Positions 55,584 to 63,875 of a DNA stretch of 64,000 nt are shown here, in pieces. Source of the DNA: R-RK-3 sp963834945 (lineage in GTDB: Bacteria; Pseudomonadota; Alphaproteobacteria; Rhizobiales; Rhodomicrobiaceae). A model generated the notes under the pieces. The model had not been told where the DNA came from. It searched no databases and saw only the letters and a program-made list of their open reading frames with translations. The stretch lies in the NCBI GenBank assembly GCA_963834945.1, contig CAWIDT010000007.1, positions 1-64,000 of the forward strand. The letters run 5' to 3'. The stretch's first letter is position 1, and the number at the start of each line of letters is the position of its first letter. Made by a program: the position numbers and the translations under genes.

Positions 55584-56711
55584 ATGGCGACGACCCAGAA
55601 ACAGATTGCTGTGATGATCGTCGAAGACTCCGACACCGTTCGTGCGCTGTTGACGCGTATCGTGCGTTCCGACCCGAGGCTGCGTCTCGTCGGCGCCGTG
55701 GCTTCGGGCGAAGCCGCTCTTGATCAGCTTGACGATCTGACTCCTGACGTCATTTCGATGGACATCGAATTGCCTGGCATTGACGGCATCGAGACCACCC
55801 GTCTCATCATGTCCATCAGGCCGACCCCGGTCGTCATTGTCTCTAGTCACGTCGGCAACGACAGTGCCGCGCGCGCGATACGGGCCCTGGGGGCGGGAGC
55901 CGTGGCACTCATTGAGAAGCCGTCGAGCGAAAATCTCGATGGCGATACCGCTATGGCCAGCCGGCTTGCCGATCAGCTCGTCGCCATGAGCAGCGTCCGC
56001 CTTGTGCAACAGCGCTTTAACGTCCCGCCGACGTCTTTCGTGGGCGCTGCACGAAGGCTACGCTGTCAGATCACGCCAGTGGTGCCGGCAGGCGGCGGGG
56101 CGCTTGGGATCGTGGCCTCGACCGGCGGGCCGAGAGCCATCTTGTCCGTCCTCGCGGGGCTGCCTCTCGATTTCCCGATGCCGATCCTCATTGTGCAGCA
56201 TATCGGCGCCGAATTTACGCACGGGTTCGTTGAGTGGCTCGCCAATACCGGCCGCTTCCCCGCCAGCATCGCAACTGAAGGCACCGTGCCCGCGCGGGGA
56301 CGTATCTATGTTGCACCCGGAAACTGTCACCTGACGATCGACGCCGGCCGTATCAGGCTGGAACATGGATCGTCCGTCGATGGGCATCGTCCATCGGGCA
56401 CGGTGATGCTGACGTCGCTGGCAAAGCAATGCGGCGCGAGCGCGATCGGTGTCGTGCTGACGGGCATGGGCGAGGACGGAGCGCGGGGATTGGCCGCGAT
56501 GCGTGATGCCGGCGCCTGGACTATCGCCCAGGATGAGAGCACGTCGGTCGTCTACGGCATGCCCGCGGTGGCGGCAAAACTGGAAGCCGCCTGTGAGATT
56601 CTACCGCTGTCTTCGATCCCTGGCGCGGTGCGCGTCATTACCAATCGGCGCAGCGGCATACACACCCTCACCGGCGCGGGTGCGCCATCATTAGCGAAGC
56701 CGATATTATGA
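55584..56711 (+). CDS. cheB: CheB methylesterase
   Basis: 375 residues: receiver domain with Asp60 ('VISMDIELPGIDGIETT'), linker, and methylesterase domain with the triad Ser in 'IVASTGGPRAIL', His in 'LIVQHIGAEFTHGF' and Asp in 'LTGMGEDGARGL'. It reverses CheR methylation under CheA control. The start lies 7 bases after cheA, and the stop overlaps the next kinase gene (ATGA). Confidence 0.96.
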   Translation: MATTQKQIAVMIVEDSDTVRALLTRIVRSDPRLRLVGAVASGEAALDQLDDLTPDVISMDIELPGIDGIETTRLIMSIRPTPVVIVSSHVGNDSAARAIRALGAGAVALIEKPSSENLDGDTAMASRLADQLVAMSSVRLVQQRFNVPPTSFVGAARRLRCQITPVVPAGGGALGIVASTGGPRAILSVLAGLPLDFPMPILIVQHIGAEFTHGFVEWLANTGRFPASIATEGTVPARGRIYVAPGNCHLTIDAGRIRLEHGSSVDGHRPSGTVMLTSLAKQCGASAIGVVLTGMGEDGARGLAAMRDAGAWTIAQDESTSVVYGMPAVAAKLEAACEILPLSSIPGAVRVITNRRSGIHTLTGAGAPSLAKPIL

Positions 56712-58426
56712 CCAGCCCCGTGAAAAAGATTCTCATCGTCGAAGATTCCGATACCCAGGCACTGGCTCTGCGGATGCAACTGGGCAAAGAGGGATGGGAG
56801 ACAGTGCGCGCCAATTCCGCCGAACAAGCGCTCGATTATCTGCGTGGCGAAATCCCCGACCTGGCGATTATCGACCACCATCTCCCGGGCATGGAGGGCG
56901 TCGATCTGTGCCGGCTGCTCCGCCAAAATCCGGCGACCGAGGCGCTGCCGGTACTGATGCTGACCAATGATCCCAAGGCGGATTTGGAGCGGCGCGGCCT
57001 CGAATGCGGGGCGGACGATCATCTTACGAAAATCGCCGATCCCGATCTCTTGATCGTTCGCGTACAGACGCTGCTTCGCAAGAACGCAATTGAGCTGCGG
57101 TCGATCTCGGGAGAGGGGCCCGCATTCAAAGCTCCCCGTGTCATGATCTTGGCCAGCGAAGACGAATCGGCAATCGATTTCAAGCAGGCTCTCGCGCAGC
57201 TCGGCTGTGAGCTTGCCGTGCTCACCTCCACCGAAGAGGCGATGTCCTATGCGGTGAGCAAGAACGTCGATTGCGTCGTCGTCGACCTGCAGCGTCCCGA
57301 CACGGACGGCATCCGCGTCTGCGGGCAGCTCAGCCGAATGCGCACAGCCTCCCGCCTGTCATTCGCCATCGTCATCATCAGCAGACGGGACGCCAAGCAG
57401 GAAACGATCCTTGCCGTCGAGGCAGGAGCGGATGACATCGTGGCGCACACGGCCGACCCCTCGATCATCGCCGCGCGGATCAGCGCTTTGCTGCGCCGGA
57501 AGGCGCTGCACGACGAGAATGAGCGTATTCAAGCGCACTTTCGAAATACCGAGCTTGAAATTCTCAAGGAGAGGGCCGAGCGCCACTCCGCCGAAGCCCG
57601 CGCGCAAATGGCCGAGGAGCTGCAAAAGGCCAATGAAGAGCTGCAGGGCGCCTATCGCGAATTGAAGGAAACCCAGGTGCAGCTCATCCAGAGCGCCAAG
57701 ATGATTTCGCTCGGCGAGCTGGTGGCGGGCATAGCCCATGAGGTCAATAATCCGCTTGCCTTTTCGATGGCGCATCTCGGCACGGTCGCCAGCAGTCTCG
57801 AAAAATTAGCCGCGGAGGCAACCGGTGCGCTCACTGATCAGGGGACCGCATATCTGGAAAAAGCGCGGCAGCGTGCCCTCGACGCCCGGTCCGGTCTCGA
57901 CCGCGTGACGGATATCGTGACGCGGTTGCGGACCTTTTCGCGTCTTGACGAGGGCGAGTTCAAGGATGCGGACATCGCGGAATGCATAGGCTCCGCCGCC
58001 GCATTCATTTCGCTCAAGCTCAAGAGCAAATCTGTCGAGCTTGAGAGCAGTTTTGCCGAAGACAACCGCCTCTATTGCGCTCCCGGGCTGCTCAACCAGG
58101 CATTTTTGAACTTGATCTCCAACGCCGCCGACGCGGCAGGCGATCAAGGCCGAATCAGCATCCGCTCCGGCCGTGACGAGGGCTTTTACTGGGTCGCGAT
58201 CGGCGACAGCGGTCCCGGCATTCCGCAAGAGATTCGAGAACGCATTTTTGAGCCTTTCTTCACGACGAAAGAAGTCGGCGAAGGGACCGGGCTCGGCCTT
58301 CCAATTACCTACCGCATCATTAACCGCCACTGTGGGACAATCGAAATCCGGACAAGCGATCTTGGTGGCGCAGAATTCCTTATCCGTCTGCCAGTCAATC
58401 TTGGAGTAAAGCAGAATGTTGCATGA
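56708..58426 (+). CDS. REC-REC-histidine kinase, CheS3-like
   Basis: 572 residues. Two N-terminal receivers: REC1 with Asp56 ('LAIIDHHLPGMEG') and Lys108; REC2 with Asp193 ('VVVDLQRPDTDG') but His247 where the conserved Lys should be ('GADDIVAHTAD'). A coiled coil (about 270-330) leads to HisKA with His344 ('LGELVAGIAHEVNNPL') and HATPase ('ISNAADAAGDQ', 'GDSGPGIPQEI', 'GEGTGLGLPI'). The layout equals CheS3 of the Rhodospirillum centenum Che3 system, where CheA3 phosphorylates a receiver and so controls the kinase. No membrane segments, so cytosolic. Confidence 0.93.
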   Translation: MTSPVKKILIVEDSDTQALALRMQLGKEGWETVRANSAEQALDYLRGEIPDLAIIDHHLPGMEGVDLCRLLRQNPATEALPVLMLTNDPKADLERRGLECGADDHLTKIADPDLLIVRVQTLLRKNAIELRSISGEGPAFKAPRVMILASEDESAIDFKQALAQLGCELAVLTSTEEAMSYAVSKNVDCVVVDLQRPDTDGIRVCGQLSRMRTASRLSFAIVIISRRDAKQETILAVEAGADDIVAHTADPSIIAARISALLRRKALHDENERIQAHFRNTELEILKERAERHSAEARAQMAEELQKANEELQGAYRELKETQVQLIQSAKMISLGELVAGIAHEVNNPLAFSMAHLGTVASSLEKLAAEATGALTDQGTAYLEKARQRALDARSGLDRVTDIVTRLRTFSRLDEGEFKDADIAECIGSAAAFISLKLKSKSVELESSFAEDNRLYCAPGLLNQAFLNLISNAADAAGDQGRISIRSGRDEGFYWVAIGDSGPGIPQEIRERIFEPFFTTKEVGEGTGLGLPITYRIINRHCGTIEIRTSDLGGAEFLIRLPVNLGVKQNVA

Positions 58427-59966
58427 GTCCAAACATGGGATGGGTACGTGGGGCTCAGCCTTCGGCCGGAACACGGGAGCAAGCAAGTCCACGATCTTGG
58501 TCGTCGATGACGAGCCGCAACTGGTTACGGCGCTCTCGGACGCACTCGACGACAAGTATATCGTCATCGGTGCGACTTCGGCCGAACGCGCGCTCACCAT
58601 TCTGGAGAGCAACAAAGATATCCAGGTCATACTCAGCGATCAACGGATGCCGGGCCTCACGGGAGATCAATTCCTGGCGCGTGCCAACGAAATATCCACG
58701 GCGACGCGCATCCTGGTCACCGCTTATGCCGATCTTGAAGCCGTGATAAGCGCCGTAAATGGAGGGAAAATCTACAATTACGTAAGAAAGCCTTGGGACA
58801 ACGACGCTTTACTTGCGATTGTCGACGCCGCCGCTCTGAGATTTACTCTCACCGCCGCCCTTCAGCAGGAGAAGCAGCTGCTGGATTGCATTATGGAATG
58901 CAGCATCGACGCCATCAGCATCAAAGACGTGGCGCATCGATATGTCTGCCTGAATACAGCCGAAGCCAAGCTTTTAGGGGCAGAGGCGCTGTCCGAAGCG
59001 CGGGGCAAATCCCACCGCGATTTCCTCGATGTGGAGAGGGCCGCAAGCTGGGACGCCGAGGAGCAGCAGCTGCTTGCCAAAATGGAGGCTCTCCTTAACC
59101 GCGTCGAGTATGTTGTCGACGAGGACGGATCCAAGCGGTGGTACTCCACCGTTAAAACACCGATCCGGGACGCCTCGGGAGAGGCGCTCGGGCTGGTGAG
59201 CGTCACCAGGGATGTTACCGAAACGAAGTGCATCGAGCAGATCAAGGATGATTTTATTGCCACGGTACGGCACGAACTACGAACGCCGCTTACGGTAATT
59301 CTAAGTTCAATCAAGCTCGCCTGCACCGGCGCGCTCGGAAATTTACCTCCAAAAATCCATGACTTATTGCAAAGAGGAGGTGAAAATTGTGATCGTCTCC
59401 TTGTTCTCATTAATAATATTTTGGATATTCAGGATTTTATCGGCGGAGCGGTCGAATTTGATATGGGTCCGGTGGACATTCACGATCTGGTCTATGAGAG
59501 CATAACGCAACACTGCAAAGCGGCAGAGAAAAATGAGACAGACGTCCGCATCGATGGGGTAATACCCGACCTCACTGTTGTTGCGGATCGTACCCGTCTT
59601 ACTCAGGCGTTGGCGAACCTGCTGTCAAACGCCTGCCGGTTTTCCCCGTTGCGTTCGGAGGTCCGGGTCATGGTCTTCGATCTGGGCGATGCAGTCCAGA
59701 TTTCGGTCATCGACGAAGGAGAAGGTGTCCCCGCAGCCTTCGTCGACAAGCTCTTTGATCGTTTCACCCAAGCCGATAATTCCGCCAGCCGGAAAACCGA
59801 TGGGGCCGGTCTCGGCTTGAGCATATGCAAAGCGATCGTGGACGCGCATGGCGGCCAGGTCGGATACCGGCGGAATGCTGACGAGGGCTCGGAGTTTTTC
59901 ATTCGATTGCCACTCAAGCAACTCGCCGTCGCAACAGAGCCGGAAAAGGCGAGAGGCGCCGCGTAG
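58416..59966 (+). CDS. REC-PAS-histidine kinase
   Basis: 516 residues, cytosolic. Receiver with Asp75 ('VILSDQRMPGLTGDQFL') and Lys in 'YNYVRKPWDND', of the RpfG-like subtype. PAS domain (about 155-270: 'ECSIDAISIKDVAHRYVCLN', 'VKTPIRDASGEALGLVSVTRDVT', cited by GEALGLVSVTRDVT). HisKA with His286 ('IATVRHELRTPLTVI') and HATPase ('LANLLSNACRFSP', 'DEGEGVPAAFVDKLFDRF', 'GAGLGLSICKAIVDAHGG'). It overlaps the upstream kinase gene by 11 bases. It may pass phosphate onward or act in parallel; no DNA-binding output regulator is encoded in the cluster. Confidence 0.93.
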   Translation: MLHESKHGMGTWGSAFGRNTGASKSTILVVDDEPQLVTALSDALDDKYIVIGATSAERALTILESNKDIQVILSDQRMPGLTGDQFLARANEISTATRILVTAYADLEAVISAVNGGKIYNYVRKPWDNDALLAIVDAAALRFTLTAALQQEKQLLDCIMECSIDAISIKDVAHRYVCLNTAEAKLLGAEALSEARGKSHRDFLDVERAASWDAEEQQLLAKMEALLNRVEYVVDEDGSKRWYSTVKTPIRDASGEALGLVSVTRDVTETKCIEQIKDDFIATVRHELRTPLTVILSSIKLACTGALGNLPPKIHDLLQRGGENCDRLLVLINNILDIQDFIGGAVEFDMGPVDIHDLVYESITQHCKAAEKNETDVRIDGVIPDLTVVADRTRLTQALANLLSNACRFSPLRSEVRVMVFDLGDAVQISVIDEGEGVPAAFVDKLFDRFTQADNSASRKTDGAGLGLSICKAIVDAHGGQVGYRRNADEGSEFFIRLPLKQLAVATEPEKARGAA

Positions 59967-60093
59967 GGCCGGTCGGGTTGGTTTGGACGCACGCGCATAG
60001 CTCGGAGCAGCCTCGATCTTGGCGCGCCCTATGGCACAAATTTATGGTTCGCTGGGGAGCTCCCCCTTCAGCGCGTTTGGAGTAAATCCGCAG

Positions 60094-61731
60094 ATGCTGA
60101 TGTTCGCACGGAAACTGCAATTGAAGACGATTTGCCTCGGCTTGATCGCGGTGAAAGTCGGGATAGGTCTGCTCATTTGCGCAGCCTCATATCAAACTCT
60201 AACCGCAGTTGCGGCGATATCACGGGTGTCAGAGCAACTGCTCAGCACAACGGACCCCAAGGGGCGTGCGCTATATGAGATGCGCGCAAAAATGGGCTAT
60301 GGCGGCGTACACTACCTGCTCAAGAATATGATTCTGCGGCACGATAGCGCGCTCGGCGCTCAGGTGTATGCGGCTATCGACGAAGTTGAGAGGCTTATCA
60401 TTACATACCGGTCATTTGGCGTGTCGCAACAGGAAGCCAATGACCTGTCCGTCCTTCAAGACATGATCAAGAGCTACCGAGGCCGCGTCGCCCAATCGCT
60501 CGAGATGATCAAAAGCGGCGCTGGGGCTACCGAGATCGACGCGGCGATCGCGTATGACGATGCCCGGGCATTGGCCGCATTCGATGAACTCCGGACGGTC
60601 ATCGGCGCAGCGCGCTCGTTGGGGCAAGACAAGACGAGAAGCGCTATCGCAACCGCCACCGCGTTCACACGGGCCACCGCCATTGCGATGGGCTTGTCTT
60701 TGATCGTCTTCGCCGGATTTTTGATGCTATTTCTTCGTTCGCGGCTCATGTCGCCTCTCAGCGCGCTTGTTGCACATGTGAAGCGCATCGGGGGCGGGGA
60801 TCTGAGCGATCGAATCCACCTGGAGGCGCAGGACGAGGTTGGGATTCTCGCAACCGCGGTCAACGAGATGACCGACAGCCTCGAAACACTAACGACAAAC
60901 GCTCGCGACGCATCGACCCGGCTGTCCGTGCTCGCAAACGAAACGCTGGCTGCGACCCGCCAACAGGCCACGAGTGTCACCGAGCAGTTTGCGTCGCTGC
61001 AGCAAGTCGCGGCCACGGTTGAGGAAATCGTTCAGTCCGGAGAGCAAATCTCCGCGAAGGCGCGCGATGTCCTGCGCGCGGCGAGAGCCACCGCGCAGAA
61101 GGGCAAAGACGGGTTGCACTCCGTTCAGGCTATGTCCGGGGCGATGGGCGCCATCCGAATTCAAACGGAACTGGTGGCTCGCAACATTTTGACGCTTAGC
61201 GAGCATACCAAAGCCATTGGCGACATTATTGCGACCGTGACCGACGTCGCCCAGCGCTCGGATCTGCTCGCGTTGAATGCCGCGATCGAAGCGGCGGCGG
61301 CCGGCGAACATGGCCGCAGTTTCGCGGTCGTCGCCGAAGAGATCAAGGCGATGGCGGAGCAGTCCAAAGCCGCCACAAGCCAGATTACCGATATCCTTCG
61401 CAAAATTCACGATGGCATCAACACATCCGTGATGCTGAACGAGGAATCCGTAAAGCGGGTGGAAAGCGGCAACGTCCGAGCGGACGAGGCATTGGCGTCG
61501 ATCGGCGACATGACGGAGAACCTTCGTCTCAGCATCGGGGCATTCGAGCTGTCTGTCAGCGCGACCAACCAGCAGAAAATTGGACTCGACCAGGTGGCCG
61601 CCGCTCTCCAGCAAATTCGCAGCGGCGGCGAACAGACGGCCTCCGGCACGCGCCAAATTGAGTTGGCCGTGAACGACATCACCGCTCTCAGCTCGCAGCT
61701 TGACCAGACGATTAAGAGATACGCGGCTTGA
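60094..61731 (+). CDS. Methyl-accepting receptor 2
   Basis: 545 residues from ATG 60094; the 25-codon upstream extension is rejected by alignment with receptor 1 ('MLKFLDTLQLRTIS' versus 'MLMFARKLQLKTIC'). TM1 ('LGLIAVKVGIGLLICAASYQTL'), a periplasmic helical sensor with 'MGYGGVHYLLKNMILRHDSAL', TM2 ('AIAMGLSLIVFAGFLMLFLRSRL'), HAMP, then the cytoplasmic hairpin with tip 'RSDLLALNAAIEAAAAGEHGR'. The cytoplasmic part is very similar to receptor 1, so both should join the same array. It begins 127 bases after the kinase gene, so it may have its own promoter. Confidence 0.95.
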   Translation: MLMFARKLQLKTICLGLIAVKVGIGLLICAASYQTLTAVAAISRVSEQLLSTTDPKGRALYEMRAKMGYGGVHYLLKNMILRHDSALGAQVYAAIDEVERLIITYRSFGVSQQEANDLSVLQDMIKSYRGRVAQSLEMIKSGAGATEIDAAIAYDDARALAAFDELRTVIGAARSLGQDKTRSAIATATAFTRATAIAMGLSLIVFAGFLMLFLRSRLMSPLSALVAHVKRIGGGDLSDRIHLEAQDEVGILATAVNEMTDSLETLTTNARDASTRLSVLANETLAATRQQATSVTEQFASLQQVAATVEEIVQSGEQISAKARDVLRAARATAQKGKDGLHSVQAMSGAMGAIRIQTELVARNILTLSEHTKAIGDIIATVTDVAQRSDLLALNAAIEAAAAGEHGRSFAVVAEEIKAMAEQSKAATSQITDILRKIHDGINTSVMLNEESVKRVESGNVRADEALASIGDMTENLRLSIGAFELSVSATNQQKIGLDQVAAALQQIRSGGEQTASGTRQIELAVNDITALSSQLDQTIKRYAA

Positions 61732-61855
61732 ACGCCTGCTGAGCGGCACCCGCCCGGCGGTTGGCAACCGTATATCGGAAGCCGGCGTGCCGGGCGCATT
61801 TCGACCATCTGCGTGACGGCTGCGGCCGTCCGCTCTCACCTTGCGGTAAGCGAAC

Positions 61856-62185
61856 TCAGATTCGCCAGAGACGACACCACCATTCCGGCTCGACCGGCAG
61901 CGCGAGTTCCGGCAGATCACACCATTTACGATGAACAAGGTAGTACGTGCACTCCATGCAGCGCTGACTCTCCGGACCCCAAGGGTGATCGACGACGCCC
62001 CCAACAATGAGTTTGCCCTTCAGGTCTGCCGGATCGAGCTGGCGCAATTGCAGCAAGATGCCATTGAACTCTTTATCGGTCTCGGGAAATGGGCTGACTT
62101 GAGTGACTAGCCCATCCTCGAACATCGCGACAATTTCGCTGAGCAATTCAGACGGGTCGCGTTCCGAATGCGCGTTCGTCGACAT
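61856..62185 (-). CDS. Small four-cysteine protein, HiPIP-like spacing
   Basis: 109 residues. The N-terminal helix ('PSELLSEIVAMFEDGLVTQV') is followed by a C-terminal region with four Cys: 'QRCMECTYYLVHRKWCDLPE' and 'VEPEWWCRLW', i.e. C-x2-C-x9-C-x14-C ending in W-W-C-x2-W. That spacing recalls high-potential iron-sulfur proteins, which end GWC-x2-W, but no export signal is seen and the usual FxG motif is absent; a zinc site is also possible. Convergent with receptor 2 (125-base gap) with no clear partner. Confidence 0.7.
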   Translation of the reverse strand: MSTNAHSERDPSELLSEIVAMFEDGLVTQVSPFPETDKEFNGILLQLRQLDPADLKGKLIVGGVVDHPWGPESQRCMECTYYLVHRKWCDLPELALPVEPEWWCRLWRI

Positions 62186-62616
62186 GGCCTACCCTGTCCT
62201 TCTTTCGCTTGGCGGGTCGATCCGGTTTGCGCCGCATCGGTTGAGTTTCGCGCCAAGGTACAATCGGGTTGGCACAGCCGTAACCTACGGCCATTTGCTT
62301 CATAAACGCACAAGTCGATCGAGAGAGATTTATGCACCTGCGTAAGCAATATTGCGATACGGGGCTCCGAGCGCGGCGGGCGAATCCCCCTCCCCGTGGG
62401 GAGAGGGGGATTGAGGGCATGCAGAGCCTCGGCAGAAGCGTTGTCTCCCCTCACCCGGCGCTTCCCAGCGCCGACCTGGGAGAGGTGAAGCCAGGCCCGT
62501 GTTAGCGCCCTATCCGCCTTTGCGGGGATTTCGAAAAGGCGTCTCCATCGAAAATGATTTTGCTTAGGCGAAATTGACGGCAGATGGAGAGCGGCCACGT
62601 TGCCGGTTTGATTGGT
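62186..62616. other. Intergenic region with palindromic repeats
   Basis: 431 bases with no supported gene. Contains GC-rich hairpins at 62383..62487, otherwise nothing recognised. It separates the four-Cys gene from tRNA-Pro. Confidence 0.5.
62383..62487. repeat. GC-rich extragenic hairpin repeat
   Basis: First hairpin 62383..62412: aatccccctcccc faces ggggagagggggatt around gt. Second, 62443..62487: tctcccctcacccggcgct faces agcgccgacctgggagagg. The ccctcacccggcgcttc...gggagaggtg pattern resembles REP-like elements scattered in alphaproteobacterial genomes. Confidence 0.65.
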
Positions 62617-62690
62617 CGGAGTGAGAGGATTCGAACCTCTGACCCCCTGCTCCCGAAGCAGGTGCGCTACCAGGCTGCGCTACACTCCGA
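62617..62690 (-). tRNA. tRNA-Pro (anticodon CGG)
   Basis: Full cloverleaf on the minus strand: acceptor CGGAGTG/CACTCCG with discriminator A, D arm with GCGCAGCCTGGTAGCGC, anticodon stem CCTGC-TTCGGGA-GCAGG giving anticodon CGG, and T arm AGAGG-TTCGAAT-CCTCT. CCA is not encoded. Ends are accurate to about one base. Confidence 0.93.
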
Positions 62691-63023
62691 CGCTGGGAAA
62701 GGCGTTATCACATGGGCATTTTGGGCGCGCAAGCGCTAATCGGTGAGGCTCACCAATCGGGGCAAACGAACAGAGAAGAAAGGCGGGCCCCGGAGCTGTA
62801 CCGTAGCGCCTTCGGCGTATTATTTTCCGTTCAACTCTGGCCCGCTCTTGCGCTACCGACCACGCCAAACAGGTAACCGAAGGTGGCAACGGTCTAAATC
62901 ATCCTTGTTGGTGAAGGTCTGCCTCGGCGTAAAAAGGCCGCTCCTAAGGACGGCCCCATTTTAGCTGTTGGGCAGCATCAAGCGGCTTGATCCCAGACGT
63001 CGATTATTGATCCGGAATTCTCT
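62691..63023. other. Intergenic region right of tRNA-Pro
   Basis: 333 bases; a short minus-strand open frame (62680..62889) overlaps the tRNA and looks non-coding. Apart from the terminator at 62931..62957 I see nothing. Confidence 0.5.
62931..62957 (-). terminator. Rho-independent terminator of the HTH gene
   Basis: On the minus strand gggccgtcc-tta-gga-gcggcc is followed by a run of five T (tttttac), 67 bases after the HTH stop. Stem plus T-tract is typical. Confidence 0.7.
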
Positions 63024-63575
63024 CTAAGCTTGCCACAACTTCAGGACAATGGCCGGCAGCACGAAATCCGCATCTCCTTTCCAGGGATCGCTCACCCGCA
63101 ATTGAGCGATCATAGACCCGTCATAAGGCACACCCGGCGCTTCAGCCTTAAGCGCTTCGCAGGCAACTAGCCGTAACACTTTTTCCGCGTATCCACCCAT
63201 CGGCTGGTTTTCGCTCTCCCAGCGCGATACTGTTTCCGGTGCCGCGCGCCCGTCCATCCGGCTGGCGAGTTCCGCAAGCGTGAGCTGCATGATCTTGCGG
63301 ATAGCTCTAATTTCAGAGCCACGCAAACGAATCGGCACGAGGCACCTGGCCACTGCGGTGGCTGCCATCAACTCCCGCAACTTCGGCACTTCTACAGTGT
63401 CATCTTCTTCATTGTAGACGGCTGCGTTCAGCACAATCGTACTGATGCCCACTAATGCCGTGGCATCATGCTCCTCCAATATCCGGACCATGTTTTTTTC
63501 CTTATTTGGGCCGCCGCCTTCAAAACCCCCCTCTTTCACAAAGCGTAGCTGCCCCTCACGAATGCCCTGTCTCAT
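63024..63575 (-). CDS. XRE-type HTH protein, putative antitoxin
   Basis: 183 residues. The central-to-C-terminal HTH reads 'GSEIRAIRKIMQLTLAELASRM' then 'ETVSRWESENQPMGGYAEKVLR', the helix-turn-helix seen in MqsA/HigA-type antitoxins. The N-terminal half ('ATALVGISTIVLNAAVYNEEDDTVEVPKLREL', cited by LVGISTIVLNAAVY) holds no CxxC zinc motif. It follows a DUF4258 gene by 13 bases, the toxin-then-antitoxin order known for this pair. GGGGG precedes the ATG at a short distance. It probably binds its own promoter. Confidence 0.85.
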   Translation of the reverse strand: MRQGIREGQLRFVKEGGFEGGGPNKEKNMVRILEEHDATALVGISTIVLNAAVYNEEDDTVEVPKLRELMAATAVARCLVPIRLRGSEIRAIRKIMQLTLAELASRMDGRAAPETVSRWESENQPMGGYAEKVLRLVACEALKAEAPGVPYDGSMIAQLRVSDPWKGDADFVLPAIVLKLWQA

Positions 63576-63588
63576 CTACACCCCCAAT

Positions 63589-63875
63589 TTAAAACGTCGT
63601 GATCACCTTTATCGTGATCTCTCGCTCGAAGACTGTCACCACGACTTCAAGCGGCTGCCCATCAACGTCCTTCCCCTCAACCCTCCAAATTACGTCCCGT
63701 TTCATCTCCTGTAATATTACTTGACCTTCTGTCAATGTGCGAATCACATCTGCGGCAACGATGCCCGCTCTCGCATCATGGATAATGCATGCTGACTCCA
63801 CTTGATTTGACAATCAGGATCACACGCAACCCTTTGTAAAATATTGGTTTCAGTCACGTAATGTGGATTGCTCAT
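63589..63875 (-). CDS. DUF4258 protein, putative RelE/MqsR-like toxin, one frameshift
   Basis: Joined, about 95 residues: 'MSNPHYVTETNILQRVACDP' from ATG 63875, then 'DCQIKWSQHALSMMRERG' with the DUF4258 motif H-A-x-x-R-M/M-x-E-R, and after a frame change near 63765-63785 'IVAADVIRTLTEGQVI', 'DVIWRVEGKDVDGQPLEVVV' ending 'ITIKVITTF'. DUF4258 has the RelE-like RNase fold and is often encoded just before an HTH antitoxin, as here. If the frameshift is real, the toxin is inactivated; if it is a base error, this is an intact toxin-antitoxin pair. Confidence 0.75.

Noticed and set aside
62680..62889. 69-residue minus-strand open frame
   Set aside because: It overlaps the tRNA gene, has no recognisable motif and no ribosome binding site.
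62617..63875. tRNA-Pro as an attachment site for a small island with the toxin-antitoxin pair
   Set aside because: The pair lies on the 5' side of the tRNA, no integrase is present and no repeated 3' end of the tRNA was found in view.
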